Of a stretch of DNA of 43,347 bases, positions 31,573-39,983 are shown one piece after another. Position 1 is the stretch's first letter; the number at the start of each line of letters is the position of its first letter. This DNA comes from a virus. The stretch covers positions 1 to 43,347 of the IMG/VR virus record IMGVR_UViG_3300017991_000031; one strand, given 5' to 3'. A program made the translations under genes and the position numbers. The notes beneath the pieces were generated by a model. That model was not told the origin of the DNA. It searched no databases and saw nothing but the letters and a program-made list of their open reading frames with translations.

Positions 31573-33440
31573 TCTACGAGGCCGATCACGAGGTCCCCTG
31601 GGACCTCGACGCCCCGGACTACGATTTCTGGGACGGCCTGACCGAGACCAACCTCTCGACCATGCGGCAGCTCGCCGCCGCCGCCTGGCCGGAGCGCGGC
31701 CGCTACGGCCTGCGGTGCGTCGTGGACTCCGACGGCGACCTGGCGGCCGTGGATAAGACGATCAATTACAGCCTGCCCGCCGGCGCGTGGTTCATGGTGG
31801 GTTTCTGGATCTACCAGACGGCCGCCCCGCTATCGGGCAAGTTCCACAACATCCTGGGCGTCAAGGCCTCGACCAGCAAGCTGGACTTCTACTCGACCAT
31901 CACCAACACCAGCCTGATCCGCTTCCGCACCAAGGCTGATTCCGGCGTCATCCAGGGCGGCACGCTCTACGATCGGCTGACGGAGGGCCGCTGGCATTAC
32001 CTCGTGTTCGGCCTCAAGCGGGCGACGACCAACGTCGCCGCCGACGGCGTCCACCGATTCTACATCGACGGTGAGCTGGTCGAGGAGGTCACGAGCATCG
32101 ACAACTTCGACCGCTACGCCACGATCGCCACGGTGGACCTCGGTGGCTTCACGGCGGGCAACTCCAAGACCTCGACGATCGACTACGACGAGTTCGTGAT
32201 TGCCGACGCATACCCCGAGCCCTACGCCAGGCCGCCGCCGACGGACCTGCTATGCCCCGAGCGGATCGCCGTCCTGTGGCGTGTCGCCAGCTCCGACAGC
32301 AGGACCTTCGCCGATTACTGCGTCGCCGAGCTGGGCATCCCCCGTGCCAACCTGGTGGCCCTGCCCAACGCCTCGGCGGATGAATCCCTCGCCGACTACG
32401 CGACGTTCCAGTCCGAGGTCGAGACGGACGTCGCCGCCTACCTTGCGCTTTGCCCCGAGCTGGCGGCCCGCCTGATGTGCTTTGTCATAGGTCACGGCGT
32501 GCCTGGGTACTTCACATCCGGCGGCGTCCTTCATTCAGCCGCCAGCCGCCTGATGAACTACGGCACGGCCTTCGCGAGCCAGACGGACAACCCGCTCTAT
32601 CGCGGCCTCACAAATGAATGCCAGTCCACCACCCGACTGACCAGGGCCGCCCTCGGCGGGCGGTACCTGGCGGTCCGGGTGGACGCCGGGACGATCGGTT
32701 ACTCCCAGGCGATCATAGATCGTGGCGTGACGGCCACCGAGGCCGCCATCGACGCCGACGAGTACGTCTACACCGACGAGACGGCCTACAGGTCGAGCGC
32801 CGACGCGGCGCTTCTGGGCCTCGAGCTGGCGGAGATCCCGACCTCGCCCGACCAGTTCAGCGGCGACGCCTTCGTATTCGGCGACACCGCGTCGGTGACC
32901 TTCACAACGCCTGCCGGCTCGCGCGTGGCCTTCGTGGACGATTCGGCCGCCTCCGCCGACACCCTCCGCAACAACACCAACGTCTGTTGCAACGCCGTCC
33001 ACTATGGCCACGGCGCCTACCCCGCCGGCTGCTACGCCGCCGCCCTGGGCACCAGCGAGACCGCCGACGGCTTTTCGATAGACGCCTTCCTCGAAATGTT
33101 GCGAGCCGGCGGGACGTTCCCCGAGGCCGTCGCAGTCGCCGTCGAGCACCTGGACTACACCGCAGTCGCAGTCGGCAGCCCGCTGCTGGCCGCCGTCCTG
33201 CCCGGCGAGTGGACGCAACTGGCCGAGATCGACGACGGCGGCGCCGCCCGGTATTCCTGGCGCTCCGCCCAGCTCGCCGACTCGGCCGTCCACGGCTTCC
33301 GCATCGTCCCCGTCGACGCCGCCGGCAACGAGGGCGTCGCGACGGAGGTCGACGTCCTCGTCGTCCGCCCGCCCGACCCGCCCGAGGGCGAGTACAGTTT
33401 CGACGACGGGACCTCGAAAGTGACGGTGAGCGAGGCATGA
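31563..33440 (+). CDS. LamG-like plus TIGR03790-like tail protein
   Basis: 625 residues from GTG 31563 after GGAGGG. Residues 1-215 form a laminin-G/concanavalin sandwich (GAWFMVGFWIYQTAAP, GRWHYLVFGLKRATTNVAAD, STIDYDEFVIADAYPEPYA). Residues about 220-560 follow the TIGR03790 pattern: RIAVLWRVASSDSRTFADYC, LGIPRANLVALPNASADESL, MCFVIGHGVPGYF, YLAVRVDAGTIGYSQAIID and a late GTFPEAVAVAVEHLDYTAVA. The rest is Fn3-like. TIGR03790 proteins are known mostly as host exported proteins. The fusion to a sugar-binding sandwich suggests a receptor-binding or host-surface role. Confidence 0.6.
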   Translation: MALIYEADHEVPWDLDAPDYDFWDGLTETNLSTMRQLAAAAWPERGRYGLRCVVDSDGDLAAVDKTINYSLPAGAWFMVGFWIYQTAAPLSGKFHNILGVKASTSKLDFYSTITNTSLIRFRTKADSGVIQGGTLYDRLTEGRWHYLVFGLKRATTNVAADGVHRFYIDGELVEEVTSIDNFDRYATIATVDLGGFTAGNSKTSTIDYDEFVIADAYPEPYARPPPTDLLCPERIAVLWRVASSDSRTFADYCVAELGIPRANLVALPNASADESLADYATFQSEVETDVAAYLALCPELAARLMCFVIGHGVPGYFTSGGVLHSAASRLMNYGTAFASQTDNPLYRGLTNECQSTTRLTRAALGGRYLAVRVDAGTIGYSQAIIDRGVTATEAAIDADEYVYTDETAYRSSADAALLGLELAEIPTSPDQFSGDAFVFGDTASVTFTTPAGSRVAFVDDSAASADTLRNNTNVCCNAVHYGHGAYPAGCYAAALGTSETADGFSIDAFLEMLRAGGTFPEAVAVAVEHLDYTAVAVGSPLLAAVLPGEWTQLAEIDDGGAARYSWRSAQLADSAVHGFRIVPVDAAGNEGVATEVDVLVVRPPDPPEGEYSFDDGTSKVTVSEA

Positions 33441-34543
33441 TCCCCCATCCCGTCATCGCGAGACCGCCAGGCATCACCACTCCCGGGGCGGCGCGGCCGG
33501 TCTTTACAAACCGCCCGCCCCGCGAGTTGTTTGGGAGCGACCCGTCCGCCGCCTTGGGCCTGTACCTGACCGGCGCCGACCAGGACGGCGGCCACCAGGC
33601 CGATCCCCATGCCTCGATCGGCGCCTGGCGGTCGAGCACCATCGCCGCGGGCCTGGGCTGGCGGGTCGCCCCGGCAGCCGCCATCGACGGCGTCGAGATC
33701 CTCGACGTCGGCGGCGCCAACGGCACGGGCACGGCCATCCTCGCCGCACTGGACGCCGACGCGCTCGCCTGGACACCACCCGACGGCGCCGCCGGCGACG
33801 CGACGGCGATCGCCCCGGGCCAGGTCGCCGCCGTCTACGGCGACTCCGACCGCGGCAAGTACGTCCTCGTGCGGCGCACCACGGCCGCCGACCTGGCCGG
33901 CTCGATGCCCGTCGAGCTGCTCGACCAAATGAACAACCTGTTTCTCAACGCCGGCGACGCCGGGGGCACCGACTACCGCTGCCTGGCCTTCTACAACCAG
34001 TCCGCCGGCTCGATCGGCGATGTCAACATCGCACTGGGCCTGCTGGGCACGGTGGTCGACACCCCCGTCGGCGGTTACGCCGCCGGCGCCGTCACCATCA
34101 CCGTAAGCGACGGTTTCGCCGACTGGCCGGCGAGCGGCTTCGTCGAGAACGACGCCACCGGCGAGGTGATGTACTACGCCAGCCGCACGGACGACGCCCT
34201 GACCGTCGCCGCCGCCGGCCGGGACGTCCACGACGAGACCGTCGGCGGCGCCGGCGTCGGCGTCGCGGGGACCGCCGGCGACGACCTGAGCCCCATCCCC
34301 GGCCTGCGGATCGGCCTCGAGGCCCCCCGGACGCGGATGAACGGTTTTTCCATCGGCCGGCCGCCGATCGGCATCACGTGGGCGCATCCGACGAGCCTGT
34401 CCGACGCCAACCGGCTGACCGTCGCCGCCCTGGCCCAGGGCGCCGTCTACGGCCTGTGGATGGAGCGCAAGCTCCTGGCCGCCCCCACCGCCGCCGAGGC
34501 CGCCGACCTGCGCCTGCAATACAGCTTCGAGTCCGACTTGTGA
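33437..34543 (+). CDS. Virion structural protein, baseplate/tail tip
   Basis: 368 residues, ATGA-coupled. It opens MIPHPVIARPPGITTPGAAR, a leader shared with the protein at 35070, and continues with beta-rich segments (LVRRTTAADLAGSMPVELLD; GYAAGAVTITVSDGFADWPA; IPGLRIGLEAPRTRMNGFSI). No enzyme motif. It is inferred to be a tail tip or fibre-base protein from place and composition. Confidence 0.5.
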   Translation: MIPHPVIARPPGITTPGAARPVFTNRPPRELFGSDPSAALGLYLTGADQDGGHQADPHASIGAWRSSTIAAGLGWRVAPAAAIDGVEILDVGGANGTGTAILAALDADALAWTPPDGAAGDATAIAPGQVAAVYGDSDRGKYVLVRRTTAADLAGSMPVELLDQMNNLFLNAGDAGGTDYRCLAFYNQSAGSIGDVNIALGLLGTVVDTPVGGYAAGAVTITVSDGFADWPASGFVENDATGEVMYYASRTDDALTVAAAGRDVHDETVGGAGVGVAGTAGDDLSPIPGLRIGLEAPRTRMNGFSIGRPPIGITWAHPTSLSDANRLTVAALAQGAVYGLWMERKLLAAPTAAEAADLRLQYSFESDL

Positions 34544-34587
34544 AATCTGAGATCTGAAATCTGAGATTCAGCCGGCCCCGCCGGCTG
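34543..34587. repeat. Intergenic element A9
   Basis: AAATCTGAGATCTGAAATCT and so on to 34568, starting at the upstream stop, then CAGCCGG-CCCCG-CCGGCTG (34569-34587) directly before AAGGAG. Confidence 0.8.
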
Positions 34588-34601
34588 ACAAGGAGTGCGA
34601 G

Positions 34602-35054
34602 ATGAGACGAGCCGTAGGATACACAAACATTGCCGCCGCCAGCGTTGGTAGCGGGACGATGACGCTGCTGCAGATCAACGCGGCGACGAATCACCCCTGC
34701 GAGATCGTCGAGGTCGGCGTCGGCTTCAACGGCACCGTCGCCACTCACGAGCCCCGCAAGGTGGAGTTGCTCCACCAGACGGACGCCGGCACCATGTCGG
34801 CACTGACTCCTGAGAAGTACGACAGCTCCGACGGCGACACGTTGGACACCACCGCCCAGCACACAGCCACCGCCGAGCCGACCGCCGGCAACATTATCCA
34901 GGGATGGCTGGTCCATCCACAGACCGAGTTCGTCTGGCAGGCCCCGCCGGGCAAGGGCATCAAGGTGGGCGCCGGCGATCGGATCGGCCTGCGGACTGTG
35001 GGCGACGGGGCCAACACCCACGACTGCAGCGCATACATCGTATTCGACGAGTAG
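34602..35054 (+). CDS. Small structural protein, jelly-roll-like
   Basis: 150 residues after ACAAGGAGTGCGAG. It starts MRRAVGYTNIAAASVGSGTM, continues with CEIVEVGVGFNGTVATHEPR and ends with GAGDRIGLRTVGDGAN. Strand-rich with G-x-G turns, resembling a head-fibre or C1q-like sandwich. Inferred virion surface protein. Confidence 0.5.
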   Translation: MRRAVGYTNIAAASVGSGTMTLLQINAATNHPCEIVEVGVGFNGTVATHEPRKVELLHQTDAGTMSALTPEKYDSSDGDTLDTTAQHTATAEPTAGNIIQGWLVHPQTEFVWQAPPGKGIKVGAGDRIGLRTVGDGANTHDCSAYIVFDE

Positions 35055-35069
35055 GTCTGGCCCGCTGGC

Positions 35070-35840
35070 ATGATCCCGATCCCGGTCATTGCGTCGCCGT
35101 TGTGGCCTGCTCCGGCGGCGGGCAGGTTCCTGCAGACCCGCCCGCCCCGCGGCCGCGTCCGCGTCGAGGCCGCGTGGCGCGGCCAGGTCCGCGTCGCCGA
35201 CGTCGACTCCGCGCAGTTCGAGCTGTTCCGCGCCGTCGACGGCGACGCCTTCGACTTCGACAGCCCGTGGGAGACGTTCACAAGCCTACCTCACACCACA
35301 GCCGCCGTCGCCGCCAGTCACGACTACGAGTTCGTGTTGCGGCTGGTCAACCGATGGGGCCTGTCCAGCCTGAACATCGCGGCCTGGTCGGTGACTGCCG
35401 ACGCCCTCGGCGCCGCCGATCCCGTCCCGCCGAGTTCGCCTCGCGACGTCACGATCGAGCCGGCCGCCGGCGGCGAGCTGCGGATCCGGGCAAGCTACGA
35501 CTACGACGCCGACGCCGCCGACGACCTCGACGCCACGGTCTGGCTGATCTACCTGAGCACCGACGGCAGCGACCCCGACACCGGCGGGGCCCCGACGACG
35601 GTCACGATGCGCAAGGCCGACGGGACCGCCAAGCTGGACTACACGACCACCGGCGAGTCCCTGGCCGATTTCCAGCTCGCCAAGGTGATCGTCCGCGTCC
35701 GCCGCGTGGACGCGGGGCCCGAGAACGTGGACTCGACCAACACCGACGTCGCCTCGGCATGGGCCCTCGCCACCGGCCCGCCGCCGCCGTCCTGGTCCGC
35801 CGTCTACCACAACGGCAGCCCCGCGAGGCAACAGAGATGA
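35070..35840 (+). CDS. Fibronectin-III-like tail protein
   Basis: 256 residues. The leader MIPIPVIASPLWPAPAAGRF resembles that of the protein at 33437. Then two Fn3-like modules: VADVDSAQFELFRAVDGDAF ... YEFVLRLVNRWGLSS, and PSSPRDVTIEPAAGGELRIR ... KVIVRVRRVDAG. Such modules are usual in phage tail tip proteins and bind surface sugars. The stop codon enters repeat B. Confidence 0.55.
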   Translation: MIPIPVIASPLWPAPAAGRFLQTRPPRGRVRVEAAWRGQVRVADVDSAQFELFRAVDGDAFDFDSPWETFTSLPHTTAAVAASHDYEFVLRLVNRWGLSSLNIAAWSVTADALGAADPVPPSSPRDVTIEPAAGGELRIRASYDYDADAADDLDATVWLIYLSTDGSDPDTGGAPTTVTMRKADGTAKLDYTTTGESLADFQLAKVIVRVRRVDAGPENVDSTNTDVASAWALATGPPPPSWSAVYHNGSPARQQR

Positions 35841-35922
35841 TCCGCAGATTTCGCAGATGCTCGCGGAGAGGACAGCGACGGATCGTTTCCGTCATCTGCG
35901 CCCATCTGCGCAATCTGCGGAT
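35840..35922. repeat. Dispersed repeat B, full hairpin copy
   Basis: ATCCGCAGATTTCGCAGATG on the left and TCTGCGCAATCTGCGGAT on the right form an inverted pair; the centre holds GACGGATCGTTTCCGTC, a second small hairpin (GACGGA/TCCGTC with an adjoining loop). Confidence 0.8.
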
Positions 35923-35943
35923 GAAGCATAGGGAGCAGCAACC

Positions 35944-36156
35944 ATGGCGCACACACTGAAGATCGCGTTGACCGTCACCGACGAGGACACCGGCGTCGAG
36001 ACCGTCGCCAACGAGTACGTCGAGCGGAACGTCTCGCTGCCGCAGGTGGTGGCGATGGAGAAGGCCCTCGTCGGCGTCCTGTCCGACCGCCTGGCCGTCA
36101 CCGCCGGCAAGCTGACGACCGACGCCCCGGCCCGGCCCAAGCGCCGCCGGCGATAG
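35944..36156 (+). CDS. Hypothetical small protein
   Basis: 70 residues starting MAHTLKIALTVTDEDTGVET, then EYVERNVSLPQVVAMEKALV and a basic end RPKRRRR. A beta hairpin followed by a helix. It precedes the peptidase gene, whose strong AAGGAGG lies 16 bases after its stop. Unknown role. Confidence 0.55.
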   Translation: MAHTLKIALTVTDEDTGVETVANEYVERNVSLPQVVAMEKALVGVLSDRLAVTAGKLTTDAPARPKRRRR

Positions 36157-36186
36157 TGCCGCCCCAGCGGCAAGGAGGCCGCTGTG

Positions 36187-37386
36187 ATGAAGGCATGGAC
36201 GCCAACACTGGCCGTTGCGCTGCTGATCTGCCCACAGCCGGCAGCCGCCGACACGTATGCCATCATGTTCCAGGGCGGCTGGTTCCCATGGGCGGACGCC
36301 GGCTTTTTCGCGGCACAGGTCGACCTCTACAACTGCATGCTGGCATCGGGCATCCCGGCCGGCCGGATCTGGGCGTACGAGGGCGACGGCGTGATCGATC
36401 CCGCCAATCCCAACTGCAACGTGATGTCCCGCGTCTGGTACGGCGGGCACTACAGCGAGGAGCTGTTTCCCATGCTGTACGATTCGCCCGTCGACTACGA
36501 CGGCGACGGTTTGGCCGATGTCCGCGGCGCCGGCACCGCCGCCAACCTGTTTGGGGCCCTGTCCCAGGTCGGCGAGCTGATGGGGCCCGACGACGGCCTG
36601 ATACTCCAGATCGGCGATCACGGCGGGGCGGATCCGGCCAGGTTCGGCGCCTGGCTGCACGAGTCGATCTATTGGTCCGACGTCGCCGCCGCACTGGACG
36701 CGATCCCCGCCTACGCCCATCAGCTCGTCATCGTCGGCACATGCCACGGCGCGGCGTCCTTCGAGCACCTGGCCACGCCCGGATCGCGGCGGGTTATCAT
36801 CTCCGCATCAACGGCGGACTATTACTCGTGGTATCGCATGCCGACCTATTACTGGTGCGGCCCCCGCCACCTGGAGCTGGCCGCCGAGGGAGGATCCGGT
36901 TTCTTGACGGCGCTGTGCGCCGGCGCCGCAAGCGGCGACCGGAACGCCGACGGCCTGGTGGACGCCGCCGAGCTGTACCAGTACATCTGGGCCCACGACG
37001 AGTTCGGCCCGAACGGATCCTTCGATTGGACCCTGTACCCCGGCTTCTATTGCGAAAGGCCTCAATTCGCCGACCCGGACGGGATCGCCGGCGAGCTGAT
37101 CTGGGCCCACGGCCGGCTGGTCGGCGGCGACGCCAACCTCGACGGCCTGGTGGACATCGCCGACCTCGCCGCGCTGGCGACCCACTACGGCCAGACCGCC
37201 GCGACGTGGGCGATGGGCGATTTCTCCGGCGACGGCGACGTCGACGTCGGCGACCTGGGCATCCTCACGCGCAACTACGGCCGCCGCCCCGCGCCGCCGG
37301 CCGGCGTCCCCGAGACGGAGATGCTCCTGCCGCTGGTACTATTGCCGATCATCTGTGCCCGCCGGCGAGGTCCTTCATGGATTTGA
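36187..37386 (+). CDS. Secreted legumain/caspase-like cysteine peptidase with dockerin repeats
   Basis: 399 residues from ATG 36187 after AAGGAGG. Residues 1-21 are a signal peptide (ends PQPAAA). The catalytic region has ILQIGDHGG with His145 and VIVGTCHGAASFE with Cys186; both lie after hydrophobic strands as in clan CD (legumain, caspase, gingipain) enzymes, and the 41-residue gap equals that of legumain. Residues 250-267 (DRNADGLVDAAEL) are EF-hand-like, and 313-365 hold two dockerin-type calcium loops (GDANLDGLVDIADL and GDFSGDGDVDVGDLG). The end, VPETEMLLPLVLLPIICARR, is a PEP-CTERM-like sorting tail. This is a host-type exported protein inside a tail operon. Its stop codon lies in an A repeat. 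Confidence 0.75.
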   Translation: MKAWTPTLAVALLICPQPAAADTYAIMFQGGWFPWADAGFFAAQVDLYNCMLASGIPAGRIWAYEGDGVIDPANPNCNVMSRVWYGGHYSEELFPMLYDSPVDYDGDGLADVRGAGTAANLFGALSQVGELMGPDDGLILQIGDHGGADPARFGAWLHESIYWSDVAAALDAIPAYAHQLVIVGTCHGAASFEHLATPGSRRVIISASTADYYSWYRMPTYYWCGPRHLELAAEGGSGFLTALCAGAASGDRNADGLVDAAELYQYIWAHDEFGPNGSFDWTLYPGFYCERPQFADPDGIAGELIWAHGRLVGGDANLDGLVDIADLAALATHYGQTAATWAMGDFSGDGDVDVGDLGILTRNYGRRPAPPAGVPETEMLLPLVLLPIICARRRGPSWI

Positions 37387-37423
37387 AATCTCAAATCTCA
37401 AATTCAGCGACCGGAGGTCGCTG
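37381..37423. repeat. Intergenic element A10
   Basis: ATTTGAAATCTCAAATCTCA and AATT (37381-37404) contain the stop codon of the peptidase gene. CAGCGACC-GGA-GGTCGCTG (37405-37423) follows as an 8-bp stem; the GGAGG inside it is the ribosome binding site of the next gene, so the hairpin could hide it. Confidence 0.85.
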
Positions 37424-37425
37424 AC

Positions 37426-39489
37426 GTGCCTAACCAGGTCCAGATCGGAGCACCCGCCGCGCCGACGGAGCTGACCGTCCGCCAGCCGATGGTGCAGGTC
37501 CGCCCCACGTGGTCCGACGACTGGGGCGTGATCGACTACCTCGAGCCTCTCACCTGGGAGCAGGCCCTCGCCCCCACCGTCACCCAGGCCCGCTTCCGCT
37601 GGGCCTACGGCACCATCACCCGCCCCGACGCAGCAGAGGCGGTTTATGCACCCGGCCTCGACGAGATGATCGGCTGGTTCGTCCGCATCATCCGCCAGCC
37701 CGCCGCCCAGGGCCAGCCGGCGACCGTCCTGTGGACCGGCCAGATCTCCGCGTCGGCCGACCACGTGGGCGGCGACGACATTGGCGGCGAGCCGACCGGC
37801 GACGAGGTCGTCACCGCCCGCGGCCTGGAGTCCATCCTGGCCCGCCAGGACGTCTGCCAGAGCCACGTCGAGGGCGTCGCCGACGCCCTGACCATCATTG
37901 ATACGCTCTTGCCATTCAACCTCCGCCACCGCAACGGCAATTCCCTGATGGGCAACCGCTCGACGGCCAAGGTCGCCGGGGCGTACCTGTTCAGCGCCGA
38001 CGGCGAGCTGTGGAGCGCCCGCGACGTGGCGGAGTACCTGCTGGCCCGCTTCAGCCCGGCCGACATGCCGTTCACCCTGGCCGGCCAGCTCGACAACCTC
38101 GACCTTGTAGTCCGGACGTTCCGCGGCACCTGGCCGACGCTGTTCCACGCCCTCAACGCCGTCATCGACCGGCGTCGCGGCCTGTGCTGGTGGGTGGACG
38201 CCAGCGGCGGCGATCCGCAGGTCCGCGTCGCCAGCGTGTTCGATGAGCCCGCCGCCGCCGGCGGCAGCCAGGTGGCGCCCAACACTGACCTGATCGACGT
38301 CGTGACCACCGGCGCCGGCTCGACGGCCAGGTCCGTCACCATCGACCGCACGCTCGACGCCCACTACAGCCGCATCGAGGTCCGCGGCGAGCCGATCGTG
38401 ATCTGCGCCAGCGTCGCCGTCGACGGCGGCACCCTCGCCGCCGGCTGGTCGGCCGCGCAGCAATCCGCCTACGAGGCGGGGGCGTCGGCCATCCAGGGCT
38501 ACGCCGACCTCGACACCGCCGTCAAGGCCGTCCGCAACGACCAGGCCCGCGCCCGCGACATCTACCGCCCCGTGTTCTGCCGCTTCGCCGTCCCGGCCGC
38601 ATGGGCCTTCACCGACCGCAACGGCCGCAACGTCGCCCCCTCGCCACGCCTCGACGGCACGCTCGACACGGCCGTCAACGCCGGCGGCTTTTGCCACGGC
38701 AAGAGTTTTCTGCGGCAGCTGCCCCTGCAGGTGGGCCGGACGTACCACACCGCCGCGGCGCCCGTCCTTGCCGACGCCTCCGCCGGCGACGAGTTCGTCC
38801 CGCCGCTGGTGGTCGCCCGCGTCCCCGTCAGCGACGAGCACGCGCCCTATCTGCCCCTGGACCGCCTCAGCGAGTGCATCCCGGGGGCGCCCTCGATGCC
38901 CATCCGCACGCTCGACGGCGAGCTGGGCTTCGAGGTCACCGCCAGGCCGAATTACCTGCTGGCCCTGAATCACTGGTCGGGCGAGCCGGGCACGTGGCCC
39001 CCCCAGATCGACTACGACACCATCGTCGCGACGATGGCCTGGGAGTCCGACCAGCACGTCAACTGCCAGGTCGCACTGCCTGCCGCCGGCAACTGCCCGG
39101 TGGCCCGGACGCTGCTGATCCACGTCCCCGACGCCGAGCTGTGGTGGATGCCGGCGGGCACCGTCACCGACGTCAGCGACTCCGGCGACCTGCTCGTCAC
39201 GCCCGCGGACATGGTCCTGCGGGACGATTCGGAGAAACTGCGGATCGTGGCGGCCCTGGCCCGCAGCTGGTACGGCCGCGTCCGCCGCGCCGTGACGGTG
39301 GAGATGGCCGACCTCGCCGCCGAGTGGCGGCCCGGCGCCATCGTCCGCCAGCTCCACGCCGCCGGCCGGTGGTACCAGATCGGCACCATCGTCAGCCGCG
39401 TCCGCTGGGACGCCTCGTCGGCCACCACGACCGTCCAGACGGATTTCGCCGAGCTGGACTTCGTTGCCGCCGCGGGGGTGAGGCCATGA
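37426..39489 (+). CDS. Baseplate hub / tail-tip protein
   Basis: 687 residues from GTG 37426. The N-terminal part has VQVRPTWSDDWGVIDYLEPL, MIGWFVRIIRQPAAQGQPAT and VVTARGLESILARQDVCQSH, resembling the hub domains of gpD/gp27-like tail proteins that read R-G-L-x-x-I-L-x-R. The C-terminal half has ELWWMPAGTVTDVSDSGDLL and YQIGTIVSRVRWDASSATTT. Long, beta-rich and late in the tail operon. The name is based on these resemblances. Confidence 0.55.
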   Translation: MPNQVQIGAPAAPTELTVRQPMVQVRPTWSDDWGVIDYLEPLTWEQALAPTVTQARFRWAYGTITRPDAAEAVYAPGLDEMIGWFVRIIRQPAAQGQPATVLWTGQISASADHVGGDDIGGEPTGDEVVTARGLESILARQDVCQSHVEGVADALTIIDTLLPFNLRHRNGNSLMGNRSTAKVAGAYLFSADGELWSARDVAEYLLARFSPADMPFTLAGQLDNLDLVVRTFRGTWPTLFHALNAVIDRRRGLCWWVDASGGDPQVRVASVFDEPAAAGGSQVAPNTDLIDVVTTGAGSTARSVTIDRTLDAHYSRIEVRGEPIVICASVAVDGGTLAAGWSAAQQSAYEAGASAIQGYADLDTAVKAVRNDQARARDIYRPVFCRFAVPAAWAFTDRNGRNVAPSPRLDGTLDTAVNAGGFCHGKSFLRQLPLQVGRTYHTAAAPVLADASAGDEFVPPLVVARVPVSDEHAPYLPLDRLSECIPGAPSMPIRTLDGELGFEVTARPNYLLALNHWSGEPGTWPPQIDYDTIVATMAWESDQHVNCQVALPAAGNCPVARTLLIHVPDAELWWMPAGTVTDVSDSGDLLVTPADMVLRDDSEKLRIVAALARSWYGRVRRAVTVEMADLAAEWRPGAIVRQLHAAGRWYQIGTIVSRVRWDASSATTTVQTDFAELDFVAAAGVRP

Positions 39490-39875
39490 TGCCGATCGAC
39501 CGATCCGACAGGGCGGCCGTCGGCTCGCCCGGCATCCGCGATCGCCGGGCCAACCTGCCCGTCCGCGTCGCCGCCTCCGGCGCCGTCCAGGGCCTGCGGC
39601 TGGTGCTGGTGACCAAGGACGGCGGCGCCGCCGGCAGCGACTCGACGGAATGCTCCTACACCTACACCGTCAAGGCCCTCGACGATTCGACCGTCCTGGC
39701 CGAGGCCCAGTTGCCCCAGGTCCCGCGGTATCATTACGTCGAGTACTGGTATGCCGGCGAGGACCGCGGCGGCGATCTCGGCGAGACCAGCCGCCTTGCC
39801 CTCGCCGCCGAGTACAACGGCGCGATCACGCTGCTGATCTGCTTCGGCGAGATCGCCAAGGACGACGCCTGCTAG
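39486..39875 (+). CDS. Small tail protein
   Basis: 129 residues, ATGA-coupled to the hub gene. Starts MMPIDRSDRAAVGSPGIRDR; later CSYTYTVKALDDSTVLAEAQ and YHYVEYWYAGEDRGGDLGE. Beta-rich with clustered Tyr, as in tail tip ligand domains. The function is unknown. Confidence 0.5.
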   Translation: MMPIDRSDRAAVGSPGIRDRRANLPVRVAASGAVQGLRLVLVTKDGGAAGSDSTECSYTYTVKALDDSTVLAEAQLPQVPRYHYVEYWYAGEDRGGDLGETSRLALAAEYNGAITLLICFGEIAKDDAC

Positions 39876-39932
39876 GCAGCCGGCCCTTGCGGTCCGGCTG
39901 CATTTGAAATCTGAAATCTCAGATTTGAAATT
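39876..39932. repeat. Intergenic element A11
   Basis: GCAGCCGG/CCGGCTGC (39876-39901) then TTTGAAATCTGAAATCTCAG and on to 39932. Confidence 0.8.
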
Positions 39933-39983
39933 GCCCGCGGCGGCACTCTCAGGCCGAGGCGCGGCATCGTGGCGGAGTGAGTG

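Noticed and set aside
23563-35922. Insertion sequence
   Set aside because: Repeat B has inverted arms but no transposase gene in or beside any copy.
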